Source: CADEFX01 sp963840425 (GTDB taxonomy: Bacteria > Pseudomonadota > Alphaproteobacteria > Rhizobiales > Hyphomicrobiaceae). Taken from it: DNA of 64,000 nucleotides. Shown here piece after piece: positions 1 through 8,820 of the stretch. Both the position numbers and the translations under genes were made by a program. The stretch lies in NCBI GenBank assembly GCA_963840425.1, contig CAWIYZ010000023.1:62001-126000 (forward strand), in the 5' to 3' direction. The notes below the pieces were generated by a model. The model was not told where the DNA came from and did no database searches. It saw only the letters and a program-made list of their open reading frames with translations. Numbering within the stretch: the first letter of the stretch is position 1; each line of letters begins with the position of its first letter.

Positions 1-186
1 GACGTCATCAAGACCGCCGACTGGATCATCGACCTCGGGCCCGAGGGCGGCGACGGCGGCGGCGAGATCGTCGCCGCCGGCACGCCCGAGGACGTCGCCC
101 GCACCAAGGGCAGCTACACCGGGCAGTATCTGAAGGACCTGCTGGGGCGTCGTGCTGTGGCACGCAAGCGGGAGGCGGCGGAGTGA
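1..186 (+). CDS. uvrA: UvrABC system protein A, C-terminal end (partial)
   Basis: Only the last 61 codons are present; the gene begins before the window. The translated end contains WIIDLGPEGGDGGGEIVAAG followed by TPEDVA and SYTGQYL, the signature of the C-terminal ATPase domain of UvrA just after its second Walker B region. UvrA is the damage-recognition ATPase of nucleotide excision repair and acts with UvrB and UvrC. The stop is TGA at 184-186. Identification rests on this conserved tail only, but it is distinctive. Confidence 0.93.
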   Translation, partial: DVIKTADWIIDLGPEGGDGGGEIVAAGTPEDVARTKGSYTGQYLKDLLGRRAVARKREAAE

Positions 187-369
187 GCGTCGCCGATGCG
201 GGGATGACGGCGGCTTTAAAGCCGACATTCATGGTGTGTGGCGGGTCTTTGTTTCATAGTGCTGTGGATAACCTCGGCGCCTCGCACGTGGACCGGAAGC
301 GGAGGTTGCGGCCGCGTACGCGCTTAATATCTTCTGGTCAATCTGATTCGCGGGCCCGGAACTCTAGCC

Positions 370-975
370 ATGCGCTGTCACCAGTGTGAGCGGCCTGCGT
401 TCTACAGGTTGACGGAGAATGCTCCGCCATTGTGCGTCGCCTGCGCCGACGTGGCGCAATCTATCGAGGATAGAAGGCAATCCATCGTAGACCGGCAGTG
501 GCTCCAGAACGCTGCCATGCTCAATCTCTCGCTGGATGAGATGGATGCCGCTGTTGGTGGCATTTGCCCAAGTTCTGGTCGCGTTCCGGTTGACGCTATT
601 GCACGAGTAATGATGGGGAACGGCACCTTGAACAACATCCACGTTACGAACTCGAATGTCGGCCTCCTCAATACAGGCAACGTTCGAAAGATTGACGCAG
701 CGATCACCATCGCCCAAGGCACAGACGCAGACCAAATCGCACATCAACTGCGGCAACTGACACAAGCAATTCTCGACGTGAAAGGGCTTAAGTCATCGCG
801 GAAGGATTCTCTGCTTGAACTGGTGCAATCGCTGTCCGATCAGATTGTCAGGGAACGCAAGCAATCGGTGATTATGGCGTTACTAAAATCCATCGAGGAT
901 CGTGCACAGGGATTGGCGGCCATCTCCACAATCGTCGAAGGATTGACCGCCGCGATAAGGAACCTATTCGGCTGA
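370..975 (+). CDS. Hypothetical protein with N-terminal CxxC pair, lower GC
   Basis: A 201-residue protein I do not recognise. It opens with CHQC and, about 20 residues on, CVAC, a spacing that could form a small zinc ribbon. The middle (about residues 80-120) has an Asn-rich stretch with NIHVTNSNVGLLNTGNV, which resembles short beta-solenoid-like turns seen in several uncharacterised proteins. The C-terminal third is predicted helical by eye. There is no signal peptide or membrane segment. Base composition is visibly lower in GC than its neighbours, and it is flanked by uvrA and a repeat-rich gap, which suggests a transferred orphan gene. ATG at 370 has only a weak upstream GGA. Confidence 0.7.
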   Translation: MRCHQCERPAFYRLTENAPPLCVACADVAQSIEDRRQSIVDRQWLQNAAMLNLSLDEMDAAVGGICPSSGRVPVDAIARVMMGNGTLNNIHVTNSNVGLLNTGNVRKIDAAITIAQGTDADQIAHQLRQLTQAILDVKGLKSSRKDSLLELVQSLSDQIVRERKQSVIMALLKSIEDRAQGLAAISTIVEGLTAAIRNLFG

Positions 976-1020
976 GAACGCGGTGGTTGTTGTATGGCGT
1001 GCTCTGCGAGAGCATGCGGT

Positions 1021-1503
1021 TCGATAGATCCTCGGGACAAGCCCGAGGATGACAAGTAGAGGGGTGGGGCTTCAACTGTCTTCCCTTCGCGGCTCCTGCT
1101 CCAGTTGCAGGTAACGACCGAGCGCAAGACAACTGAGGTCAGGCTGCCCCTGCCCTCACCTCACCCTCAACTGTCATCCTCGCGCTTGTCGCGAGGACCC
1201 AGCTCTCGGCTGGGACGAGCGCTTGTGGTTGTGCCGCACATCATCGGTCACACAAGCTGAGGCACGATAGATCCTCGGGACAAGCCCGAGGATGACAAGG
1301 GGAGGGGCGCGAGGAGTTTCAACTCACACCACGATTTGCGGAATGTGCCTTCCGCTGCGTCCTTCATGTGCCCCCTGCCTCGAGCGCGACTGTGCGAGAG
1401 ATGACAGACCACCACCCAACGTATGTGAGACTGCCCCTGCCCTTACCCCACCCTCAGATGTCACCCTCGGGCTTGTCCCGAGGGCCCAGCCCTCCGCTGG
1501 GGA
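1021..1503. repeat. Four copies of a palindromic intergenic repeat (975-1545 gap)
   Basis: The 570-base gap between 975 and 1546 holds no convincing gene but four hairpins of one family: 1028-1050 and 1271-1293 (ATCCTCGGG, loop, CCCGAGGAT, then GACAAG), and 1177-1197 and 1464-1484 in the opposite orientation. The two inverted copies share a longer context of about 75 bases (1141-1215 and 1431-1503), including a second small hairpin after the first. A right-half remnant, two mismatches away, lies at 5652-5673. The pattern resembles dispersed REP-like palindromes; no associated transposase is visible. Confidence 0.75.
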
Positions 1504-1545
1504 CGAGCGGCGAGGGGCACACATGTCAGCACGGCGTCCCTCACC

Positions 1546-1866
1546 TCACACCATCCACCACGTCTTGCGATACTTGAGGCGGCCGAACCAGGTGACGACC
1601 AGCCGGTCGATCTCGGTGTGGGGGCGGCTTTCCACCTCCCCCATCCCTGGCGGCGCCTTGCGCCAGACGAGGGTGATCCAGTAGCGCTCCTTGAGATCGT
1701 TGGCGGCCGCGACGAACGCGCCCGTGTCCATATCGAGGGCACGCAGCAGCGGCTTCAGGCGCATGGAGTTGCCGTGCTTGTCCAGGAGACGCATGATTTG
1801 CATGCCCTCGCGGGTGGGGAGCAGGCTTTCCGGGGGCTCGGGCGCGTCGCGAGTGTCGGGTGTCAT
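1546..1866 (-). CDS. Conserved hypothetical protein, small
   Basis: A 106-residue soluble protein from ATG at 1866 (MTPDTRDAPEPP). A longer frame upstream exists, but its extra residues are Cys/Ala-rich and look non-coding. The core, about residues 18-65, runs REGMQIMRLLDKHGNSMRLK then an LLRALDMDTGAF helix, which by eye could be a winged-helix-like fold. The end is basic and aromatic (WFGRLKYRKTWW). No catalytic motif is visible. It stands alone between two repeat-rich gaps, so context gives no function. Confidence 0.6.
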   Translation of the reverse strand: MTPDTRDAPEPPESLLPTREGMQIMRLLDKHGNSMRLKPLLRALDMDTGAFVAAANDLKERYWITLVWRKAPPGMGEVESRPHTEIDRLVVTWFGRLKYRKTWWMV

Positions 1867-2418
1867 GGGCACGAGCTTAAACAGGCCAGCGGGCGCGGGG
1901 ATAAATGGGCATGCGTGGAGCGCAGCACTTGCCGCCCCGCAGGCGCACCGCCTCGGGATTTTACATTCGGAGGAGCAGGGCGTCGGGTCTGCACCCAATG
2001 ACCTGTGACCTGTTTTACTCCGGAGAGGGGTGCTGCGACGCCCTGCTCGGCCGCATCCGGGTCTCGCTCCGACGCTTACGTAGGCCGCGCACCATGCCGG
2101 GGAGGCGGTCCAGATGCAACTTCGCCGCCTCCGGGTCCCGGCCTGACGCTTGGACGGTCCTATCCACCATGCCAGGCGAGTGGTCCGGACTGCGGCCCTC
2201 GGCTCCTGTGTCGAGCGGCGGCTTCCGGATCGCCGCTCATCTCGTCTCCGAGGCGCGATCAGGGAAACACATCGCGCGCGCCGCGTCAGCCTCCGCCTGC
2301 ATACATTGTGAAGCGCGAAAACTAATCCCCACCGCCCAAAAGTGATGGTGATCCAGCAGCGCTCGGCGAGGCCGATGACCGCACCCAGCGCATTTTCCGA
2401 TCACACAGACGCAGCTCA

Positions 2419-2581
2419 ACCTCTCCCGTCGTGCCGAAGGCGCGTCTTCGACGCGACGGGAGAGGTCGGAACGCGTCAGCGTTCCGGGTGAGGGGTTAGA
2501 GCGCAAATTGTTAGGCCATAACCCCTCACCCCGGCCCTCTCCCGTCCATGCGCAGCATGGCTACGCCATGATGGGAGAGGG
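2419..2581. repeat. Tandem set of long hairpins in the 1867-2663 gap
   Basis: Three long inverted repeats follow each other: 2419-2466 (13-bp perfect arms, ACCTCTCCCGTCG and its complement), 2486-2531 (13-bp perfect arms, GGGTGAGGGGTTA) and 2535-2581 (12-bp arms, CCCTCTCCCGTC, one G-U-type mismatch). A short one, CGGAACGC/GCGTTCCG, lies at 2467-2486. The loop of the first contains GTGCCGAAGGCGCGTCTTCG, which recurs at about 37547-37566. The rest of the 800-base gap (1867-2418 and 2582-2663) is GC-rich, with no gene I can support. Confidence 0.8.
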
Positions 2582-2663
2582 AGTCTGGCCGCGCTTCGGT
2601 TCGATCGGAAAATGCACTAGAGAGCGCGAGAAGCGGCAACAGCGGTAGTGCTACTCTCCTACC

Positions 2664-3782
2664 ATGCCCCCATCCTCACCGTTCTCGATCATCGCCGTCT
2701 TTGCCCTGGCCCTGATTGCAGCCGGCATTGGCACTGTCAGTTCCACCACCCACGCCTTCGCCCAATCCTCGACCCTCACCAAAGAGCAGGCCGTGGCACT
2801 CGCCGCCTACGAAATCGCCCTGGGCAATTTCAAATCGATCCTCGCCGAGCGGCGCTCGCAGATCGATCGCAAGCAGCCCCTGCCGAGCCTGCCGGGTCAG
2901 GCCGTCTACCTCGCCCGCCTCCAGGTGATGAGCACCTACAAGGACCTGACCGACGCGGTGCCGGCGCGCATCGGCCGGCCCAACAAGTTCGGCGTGCCGC
3001 CGGCCTACTTCGACGCGGCAATCGAGCCGCTGATCGACGAGTACGGTGCACTCTTCAACATCATGCAGGCGCCGCCAGCCAACGCGCAGGCCTCCGCGAC
3101 ACCGTTCAAGGATGTCGCCGATCTGGGCCGGGCGATCGCGCGCGCCAAGGGCCTCGATGCCGGAGCGATCGACGCGGCCGGGCGCATCAGTCTCGGCATC
3201 TTCTTCGCCGAGACCAACGGCAACCAGAACATCGGCAACGCGCGCTCCAACACCTACAAGGGCAGCCTGCAGACGGGCGTTACGGAGGATCGCAAGGGGC
3301 GCGCTCGCTGGGCGGCGCTTCGCCCGAGGATCGCGGCGCTCGATCCCGCGCTGGCCGCGCGCGATGCTGCGGAAACCGCGCGCAACGGCAGTGGCGACCA
3401 GCGTTTCAATCACTGGACCGCCGTGCGCAACGGCCTGATGAACGCGCACGCCGATCTGTTCCCGCGCATCCCGGCGATCATGCAGATGCTGCCCGATGAG
3501 ATCGACCAGATGAAGCTGTTCCAGCTCATCCAGATCATCCCCACACCGACCCGGGCCGCTCTCGCGTCGGGCAACTTTGCCGCCTACCGCATCTCGGACC
3601 CGCGCATCATGGGCTACCTGCGCAACAACTCGATCTTCACGTTCGGCCGGGCGGACCGGGCACGCACGTCGGCGACCTATCGCGAGATCCTGGACGCGAT
3701 GTGGCTGTTCAACGAGAAGTTCGAGCGCGCGCGGGCCAAGTTCGCGGAGATCAAGGCCGACGAGCGGGGGCGCGGGCGATAA
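2664..3782 (+). CDS. Hypothetical secreted or periplasmic protein
   Basis: A 372-residue protein with a clear N-terminal export signal (about residues 1-35: a hydrophobic run FSIIAVFALALIAAGIG, then an Ala-x-Ala-like cleavage area near HAFAQSS). The mature part is helical and charged, with no further membrane segments and no recognised catalytic motif. A stretch around residues 170-215 (SLGIFFAETNGNQNIGNARS) is reminiscent of lysozyme or transglycosylase-like segments with a Glu, but the similarity is too weak to call. ATG at 2664 is used because the signal peptide begins there. It is followed by the sulfatase-fold gene after 78 bases, possibly co-transcribed. Confidence 0.7.
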   Translation: MPPSSPFSIIAVFALALIAAGIGTVSSTTHAFAQSSTLTKEQAVALAAYEIALGNFKSILAERRSQIDRKQPLPSLPGQAVYLARLQVMSTYKDLTDAVPARIGRPNKFGVPPAYFDAAIEPLIDEYGALFNIMQAPPANAQASATPFKDVADLGRAIARAKGLDAGAIDAAGRISLGIFFAETNGNQNIGNARSNTYKGSLQTGVTEDRKGRARWAALRPRIAALDPALAARDAAETARNGSGDQRFNHWTAVRNGLMNAHADLFPRIPAIMQMLPDEIDQMKLFQLIQIIPTPTRAALASGNFAAYRISDPRIMGYLRNNSIFTFGRADRARTSATYREILDAMWLFNEKFERARAKFAEIKADERGRGR

Positions 3783-3860
3783 CAGTCGGGCTCTGTGCTT
3801 GCGGCACCGCTGCTAGACTGGGATTGACCACGCTCGATCGACAACGGAAGCTCCCGTCCA

Positions 3861-5561
3861 ATGGCGATGATTGCGCTTTCCTCTGCGGTGTTGGCTGCGC
3901 TTGCGGCTTCAGAGCGCAGCCTCGATCGGTTTTTCTTCGCGGCCGCAGCCCTCTGCGTCCTTGCGGGCGTGCTGTTGTTGATCGTCGCCGATCTCGAGCG
4001 GGCCCTGCTGCTGGCCGCAATCCTGGCCGCCGCCATCGTCGGTGCGTCGAAAGTCAAATTCCATCACAGCGGCATCAAGCTGACCGTGGCAGACCTCGCG
4101 CTGGCGTTCGCCGGAACAATTCGGTTTCTCGTGGCGCAGTATCGGCATGCTGCGATGGCTGTGCTCGCGGGCGGGCTTGCCCTAGTCGTCGCCGCGCTCG
4201 CCACGCTCGTTCAGGCCGGCGGTCCGCCGCTGCCTCTCGAGCTGCGGGCTTTGCTTTTCACCGTGGCTCTGGGCGCCTGCGCGTGGGCCTATCGGGCGAG
4301 CGGGAGTTCCGAGTCGTTTCGACGGACGGTGACAGAGCGCAGTTGTTTCTTCTCGACCTTCGTGGCCTCCATGATCGACGTGCGTTCCTGGTGGCCATCC
4401 CGCGGATTGGGCCTGAGCGACGTTGCGAAAGAGCCCCTGCCACTCCTGACGGCCATACCTGCGCGCAACGCCGCCACGCCCGACATCATTCTCATCCAGC
4501 ACGAATCGATCTTCGACCCGCGCCTGTTCGGTCTCGCGGTCGATCCGAACATCGAGGCATTCCTGTCACCGGCAAACGGCCGTTGCGGCAGGTTGAACGT
4601 AGACATCTACGGTGGCGGCTCGTGGCAATCCGAGTTCAGCCTGCTGACCGGCCTTTCCAGCTCGATCTTCGGGCCTGACGCCTACTTCATTTTTCAGAAG
4701 GGCGTCGGCCGCTTCCGTCACACCCTTCCCCGATCGCTCACGGACCTCGGGTACAGGACGATGCTGACCTCCAGCTGTCGTCGCAGCTTTCTCCACTACG
4801 ACTCCTTCTACCGATCCGTGGGCGTCGAGGAGCGTCTTTTCTCCGATGACTTCCCACCACCCTTCGATGTCGACCGCTTCGAGGCAACGAGCTCCGACGC
4901 GGTGTTTCTGGAGGCCGCTCTTGGCGCCTTCTCCGAGCGCATTGCCGGCGATCGCGCGCCGCAATTCATCTATGCGCTGACCAATTTCAATCACGGCCCC
5001 CACGATCGTCGCCTGGTGCCGCCCGGCCGCTTCGAGGCGGAGCGGGCATTTGCCGCCGCCAACTTCCCCGATCCGCAATATGTCGAGTACTACACGCGGC
5101 TGGCGGAGACGGCCGCGACCTGGCGGCTGATGAAATCACGTCTGGCCACCTTGTTCCCGAACCGCCCCATGCTGATCGTGCACTATGGCGATCACCAGCC
5201 AGTCATGACACGGCGCATCGAGCGGCAACTGCGGCTACCCGAGGATGGCGGGCGCTGCTTCCAAACATTCTATGCCATCGAAGGTCTGAATTTCGCGATT
5301 GATCCGCCCGCCTCTCGCAATGGCACCGCTTTGGATATCGCGTTTCTCGGCACCGTTGCTCTGCAGATCGCCGGCCTTCCGCTCGATCGGATATCAGCAA
5401 CACGCGCCAGCCTGATCGAGGAGTGCGGCGAGAGCTACTTCGCATCGGACAGCGATCGCAAACGGCGCTTCCACCGAACACTCGTGGATCTGTCCCAGAT
5501 CGACCTGGCGCCGGTGGTGCGGCAAAGCGGTATGCGATCGCCGGCCGGCATAGGGCGCTAA
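3861..5561 (+). CDS. Sulfatase-fold membrane transferase (LTA synthase/phosphoethanolamine transferase-like)
   Basis: A 566-residue protein with four to five N-terminal membrane helices (about residues 1-140), then a large alkaline-phosphatase-superfamily domain. Visible marks are DIILIQHESIFD (metal-binding start), YGGGSWQSEFSLLTGL (nucleophile loop), ALTNFNHGPHD and VHYGDHQPV (metal ligands). This fits enzymes that transfer phosphoglycerol or phosphoethanolamine to envelope glycans or lipids at the outer face of the inner membrane. The residue aligning with the usual Thr nucleophile of the LtaS-type loop appears to be Ser. Substrate cannot be told from sequence. Confidence 0.82.
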   Translation: MAMIALSSAVLAALAASERSLDRFFFAAAALCVLAGVLLLIVADLERALLLAAILAAAIVGASKVKFHHSGIKLTVADLALAFAGTIRFLVAQYRHAAMAVLAGGLALVVAALATLVQAGGPPLPLELRALLFTVALGACAWAYRASGSSESFRRTVTERSCFFSTFVASMIDVRSWWPSRGLGLSDVAKEPLPLLTAIPARNAATPDIILIQHESIFDPRLFGLAVDPNIEAFLSPANGRCGRLNVDIYGGGSWQSEFSLLTGLSSSIFGPDAYFIFQKGVGRFRHTLPRSLTDLGYRTMLTSSCRRSFLHYDSFYRSVGVEERLFSDDFPPPFDVDRFEATSSDAVFLEAALGAFSERIAGDRAPQFIYALTNFNHGPHDRRLVPPGRFEAERAFAAANFPDPQYVEYYTRLAETAATWRLMKSRLATLFPNRPMLIVHYGDHQPVMTRRIERQLRLPEDGGRCFQTFYAIEGLNFAIDPPASRNGTALDIAFLGTVALQIAGLPLDRISATRASLIEECGESYFASDSDRKRRFHRTLVDLSQIDLAPVVRQSGMRSPAGIGR

Positions 5562-5892
5562 TTGAGGGGCCGTTGCGCGTCGGGGCTGCGCGGGTGGGGC
5601 GCTGATGCCGTCCTAGTGTCGCATACAACGCACGCAGTATGCGGAGACAGGGACAATCCCGAGGATCACAAGGGGGAGCTGCCGCGCTGTTCCCGCGAAC
5701 CTGCGCCGCACCCGAGCGCATTGCAAAATTGTCATCCGCTTAGTATGTGATGGGCGGACGGTGCGCAGGGGTCTCAAGCCGCGCCGTCCTGTCCCCAGCC
5801 TGCCTTGTGAGGACACGTTAGATACGCCGCTGGTGCGCGCGCCGGCCACCGACCAGGTGAGCGTGTGTGCCGGCAAGTCGAGAAAGGAAACT
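5562..5892. other. Gene-free gap with small hairpin and repeat remnant
   Basis: This 330-base gap holds a short hairpin at 5621-5642 (GCATAC/GTATGC, 10-base loop) starting just after CTAGTGTC, and a remnant of the CCCGAGGAT repeat family at 5652-5673. The rest is probably the long leader of the DUF6481-like gene at 5893. No gene is supported. Confidence 0.45.
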
Positions 5893-6261
5893 ATGAAGAA
5901 TCTCAAGGACCAGAACCTGGACGAGCGACTGAAGCGGGCCGCCGAAGCCAGGAAAGCCATTCTGGAAAAATTCAAGGCCCGTCCAGCAGACGACGATCCC
6001 GAGGTGATCAAGCGCAAGCAGGAGCGTGCGACCATTGCCGCCGCCCGCGAGGCGCGTGAAGCCGAGAAGCGCAAAATCAAGGAAGCCGAGGCGGCCGAGC
6101 GCGCCGAGCGCGAAGCCGCCGAGAAGGTTGCGCGCGCCGAGCGCGAGAAGCGCGAGGCCATCGAGCGTGTGATCCGCGAAGCCGCGGAAGCCACCGAGCG
6201 CAAGGCCGAGCGCGACCGGCGTTACGCCGCCCGCAAGGCGCGTCAGGCGGGCAAGCGGTAG
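5893..6261 (+). CDS. DUF6481-like charged coiled-coil protein
   Basis: A 122-residue protein from ATG at 5893, chosen because AAAGGA lies 5-10 bases before it; the frame is open further upstream but without a ribosome site. Almost the whole protein is a highly charged Glu/Lys/Arg/Ala helix (residues 35-122) with heptad-like spacing, as in the small DUF6481 family common in alphaproteobacteria. It begins MKNLKDQNLDERLKRAAEAR. Function is unknown. The long leader (about 330 bases) might carry post-transcriptional control; this is inference. Confidence 0.75.
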   Translation: MKNLKDQNLDERLKRAAEARKAILEKFKARPADDDPEVIKRKQERATIAAAREAREAEKRKIKEAEAAERAEREAAEKVARAEREKREAIERVIREAAEATERKAERDRRYAARKARQAGKR

Positions 6262-6458
6262 GTCCCGCGCTGTGGGGCAACTGCGGTTGCAGCGTTGACG
6301 CGTTGCCTCCGTGTTCGCTTCCCATGGATATTCCGCGAGCATTTCAGAGCCGCGCGCGCATCATCTTCGGGTTTGTCCCGATTTCGCGCCGGTGCTGCCG
6401 GGTGCACGCCTCTCGCACCGTGACATCTACGTCCGGTCCGGATGGAAAGAGGTGCACC

Positions 6459-7283
6459 ATGTCGATCAGCTCGCGAACACTTCTATTGCACACGATGCTC
6501 GTTGCAGGCCTTGTCTCGGCCTCGGTGGGGTCGGCGCAGACCCAGCAACCCCCGACGCAGCAACCGCCGACCAAGGAAGCACCGTCGCTGCCGCAATTCC
6601 AGATGAGGGACACCCGGCAATCTCCCTCCCCTGACCTGCAGCAGATGCGCGAGGCGCATCAGTCGCAAATGCGCGGCCGCGTCGCAGCGGCCATCGAGCG
6701 TGTGCAGAGCGCATGTCGCGAGGAAATGAGAAACTACTGCAGCGCGGTCACGCCCGGCGAGGGACGCCTGCTGTTGTGCATGCAGGCACACGAGGACAAG
6801 CTCGGCAATGCCTGCGGGTTCGCGTTGTTCGATGCCTCGCGCAACATCCAGCAGGCCGCGCATCGCGTCGAGCGCATCGCCGATGCGTGCTGGAGCGATA
6901 TTCAGGCCAATTGCGCGGGCGGCGGATCCATTGGCCAGTGCATCAATGAAAAACAGGCATCATTCTCGCAGCCGTGCAAGACCGTCCTGGCGGCCGTGCA
7001 GCCGGCGGCGAGCCAACAACAGCAAGCAGCAAAGCCGCAGCCAAATCTTGCGGGCGTTGCGATCTTCAGTGCCGACGGCATGAAGCTCGGCGAGATTACG
7101 GGCGTGCGGATGGGTCTCGACGGCAAGATCCAGCTCATCCAGGCCGAAATGGGCAGCCTGCTCGGCCTCGGCACGAGCTCAGTCATCATCACGCCCGACG
7201 AGCTCGAGTGGCGCGGCGACGCCATGCAGTTGCGCATGGGGGCTGAGCAGGTCCGTGCCGTACTGCAGGGTCAGAGACAATAG
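6459..7283 (+). CDS. Exported cysteine-rich repeat protein with PRC-barrel-like C-terminus
   Basis: A 274-residue protein from ATG at 6459; AAAGAGG lies 7-14 bases upstream and a signal peptide follows directly (TLLLHTMLVAGLVSASVGSA). After a Gln/Pro-rich linker come two Cys-rich units at about residues 85-185, with pairs such as CREEMRNYC, LLLCMQAH and CWSDIQANC, resembling the GLG1-type cysteine-rich repeat. The last 75 residues (VAIFSADGMKLGEITGVRMG onward) look like a PRC-barrel-like beta domain. Likely periplasmic and disulfide-bonded; role unknown. Confidence 0.75.
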   Translation: MSISSRTLLLHTMLVAGLVSASVGSAQTQQPPTQQPPTKEAPSLPQFQMRDTRQSPSPDLQQMREAHQSQMRGRVAAAIERVQSACREEMRNYCSAVTPGEGRLLLCMQAHEDKLGNACGFALFDASRNIQQAAHRVERIADACWSDIQANCAGGGSIGQCINEKQASFSQPCKTVLAAVQPAASQQQQAAKPQPNLAGVAIFSADGMKLGEITGVRMGLDGKIQLIQAEMGSLLGLGTSSVIITPDELEWRGDAMQLRMGAEQVRAVLQGQRQ

Positions 7284-7326
7284 CATCGATGCGGCCGGCT
7301 CCGGCCGGTCGCATTCCGCGCGTCCG

Positions 7327-7944
7327 CTAAGTTTGATGCGTCATGTCCTGATCGGTCGCGCGCTTGTACGCCGGGCGGTCGTTGAGGCGCGCGACGTAGG
7401 CCGTGAACTCCGGGCGCTCCGGGATCAGCTTGAACATCATACCCCAGCGCAGGCCTGACCCGATCACGACGTCGGCGGCCGTGAACTGCTCGCCCATGAG
7501 ATAGGGCTTGGCCGCACCGGTGCCTGCGGCCAGCACATCCATCACGCTGTCGTAGTCGCCGAAACCCGCAGCACCACGCGGCGCCGGCTCCTTGCGCGGA
7601 AAAGCCCGCTCCAGGATGGCTGGCTCCACGCAGCTCGGCCCGAAGAACATCCACTTGAGATAGACGCCACGTCGCGGCTCGCCGATCGGAATATTCAGCT
7701 TGGCCTGTGGAAATTCGTCGGCGAGGTATGTGCAGATCGCCGAGACTTCGGTGATGACCGTGTCGCCGTGTTTGAGCGCCGGCACCTTGGCCATCGGGTT
7801 CACGGCTAGATAGTCCGGCTTGTAGTTGTCGCCGTCCTTGAGGCTCAGAAGCTTGATGTCATAGGGCTGCCCGACCTCCTCGAGCATCCAGTGCACGACG
7901 GAAGAGCGCGAGGGGATAGCGTGGTAGAACGTCAGCGCGGCCAT
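7327..7944 (-). CDS. Glutathione S-transferase family protein
   Basis: A 205-residue soluble protein. ATG at 7944 is preceded by AAGGAGGT, which decides the start over a longer open frame. The N-terminal thioredoxin-like domain shows FYHAIPSRSSVVHWMLEEVG with Ser residues in the activating position, and NPMAKVPALKHGD followed by ITEVSAICTYLAD, the glutathione-binding region with the cis-Pro. The C-terminal half is the all-helical GST domain (FTAADVVIGSGLRWG). Family members conjugate glutathione or reduce peroxides in the cytoplasm; substrate unknown. Confidence 0.88.
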   Translation of the reverse strand: MAALTFYHAIPSRSSVVHWMLEEVGQPYDIKLLSLKDGDNYKPDYLAVNPMAKVPALKHGDTVITEVSAICTYLADEFPQAKLNIPIGEPRRGVYLKWMFFGPSCVEPAILERAFPRKEPAPRGAAGFGDYDSVMDVLAAGTGAAKPYLMGEQFTAADVVIGSGLRWGMMFKLIPERPEFTAYVARLNDRPAYKRATDQDMTHQT

Positions 7945-8061
7945 TGCGACCTCCTTTGCGAGCGTCCTGAAACAAACGCCGACAAAGGCCGATTGTTGCG
8001 GCGCGATGGCAAGGCGCAGCATCTCAGCGCTCCTGCCCAACGGACAAATGTCGGCCTGTGC

Positions 8062-8712
8062 CTACCCCCTGACCGCCACCCTGACGGTCTGGCTGGCCCC
8101 TGTGGTGGCACCGCTGCGGTCGGCAACAACGATGTCGAAGCTCGCCGCCTGTGAGTTGGTGCCATCGTGCATAAACAGGACGCCACCGTTCTGCAGATCG
8201 GCCTGCGTGAACCTGGTCACCGGCCGCTTGGGCGAGCTCGCCAGCGTCACGAAACCGTTCATGGGCTTCGACACGCTGAACGTCAGATCCTGCGCCGTAT
8301 CATCCGGATCGACCGCGTTGAGGTCCTCCAGCGTGATGCGGACTGATTGGCCCCTGTCCACCGACAAGTCCAGGTCGCCCGACAGCGTTGGCGGCACGTT
8401 GTGAACATCGGCACTCAGATTGCCGCCGGGCTCCATGGCGAGCTGCCCGTACTGCACATTGCCGCTCACTGAGCCGGAGCTGCGGATATTGATGAGATGC
8501 TTGACGAAGACATCGCCCTGGACGGTGCCATGGATCTCGGCCGTGTCGGTCTGCACGATGCCGTAGCATTGGCCGCCCTGGTGCACGAGCAGCTTGTCGG
8601 CGGCCAGCTGACCCTCGACGTAGCCGTACACCTCGATCTGATGGCACCTGCGAATTTCGCCCTGTATAATGGTGTCTTCCCTGACGACCAGTACGCCCCT
8701 GCTCTTACTCAC
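8062..8712 (-). CDS. Bactofilin domain fused to a cadherin-like (CSPG-type) repeat
   Basis: I take GTG at 8712 as the start, since GAGG stands 6 bases before it; in-frame TTG (8775) and ATG codons further up lack a ribosome site. That gives 216 residues. Residues about 5-95 form a bactofilin beta-helix (EDTIIQGEIRRCHQIEVYGY, then EGQLAADKLLVHQGG and HGTVQGDVFV). Residues about 115-215 match the cadherin-like/CSPG repeat pattern: LSVDRGQSVRITLEDL, DPDDTAQDLTFSVSKPMNGF, FTQADLQNGGVLFMHDG and FDIVVADRSGAT. No signal peptide or membrane helix is visible. The pairing of a polymer-forming cytoplasmic fold with a normally extracellular repeat is odd. Confidence 0.8.
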   Translation of the reverse strand: MSKSRGVLVVREDTIIQGEIRRCHQIEVYGYVEGQLAADKLLVHQGGQCYGIVQTDTAEIHGTVQGDVFVKHLINIRSSGSVSGNVQYGQLAMEPGGNLSADVHNVPPTLSGDLDLSVDRGQSVRITLEDLNAVDPDDTAQDLTFSVSKPMNGFVTLASSPKRPVTRFTQADLQNGGVLFMHDGTNSQAASFDIVVADRSGATTGASQTVRVAVRG

Positions 8713-8820
8713 CACCCACCTCGCCCGTTCCACGAACGCCCATCCAAGGCCCAGCATCCGGCGAAATTGAGCCAACTTCGGGGCCGAGCGCCAGAATCGG
8801 GCAAGACAGCGGGGCCACGG

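Noticed and set aside
1021..1503. CRISPR array at the repeated palindromes
   Set aside because: Spacing is irregular, copies occur in both orientations, and there are no cas genes in the window.
2648..3499. Alternative open frame overlapping the secreted protein at 2664
   Set aside because: Arg/Ala-rich shadow frame; the 2664 frame has a signal peptide and normal composition.
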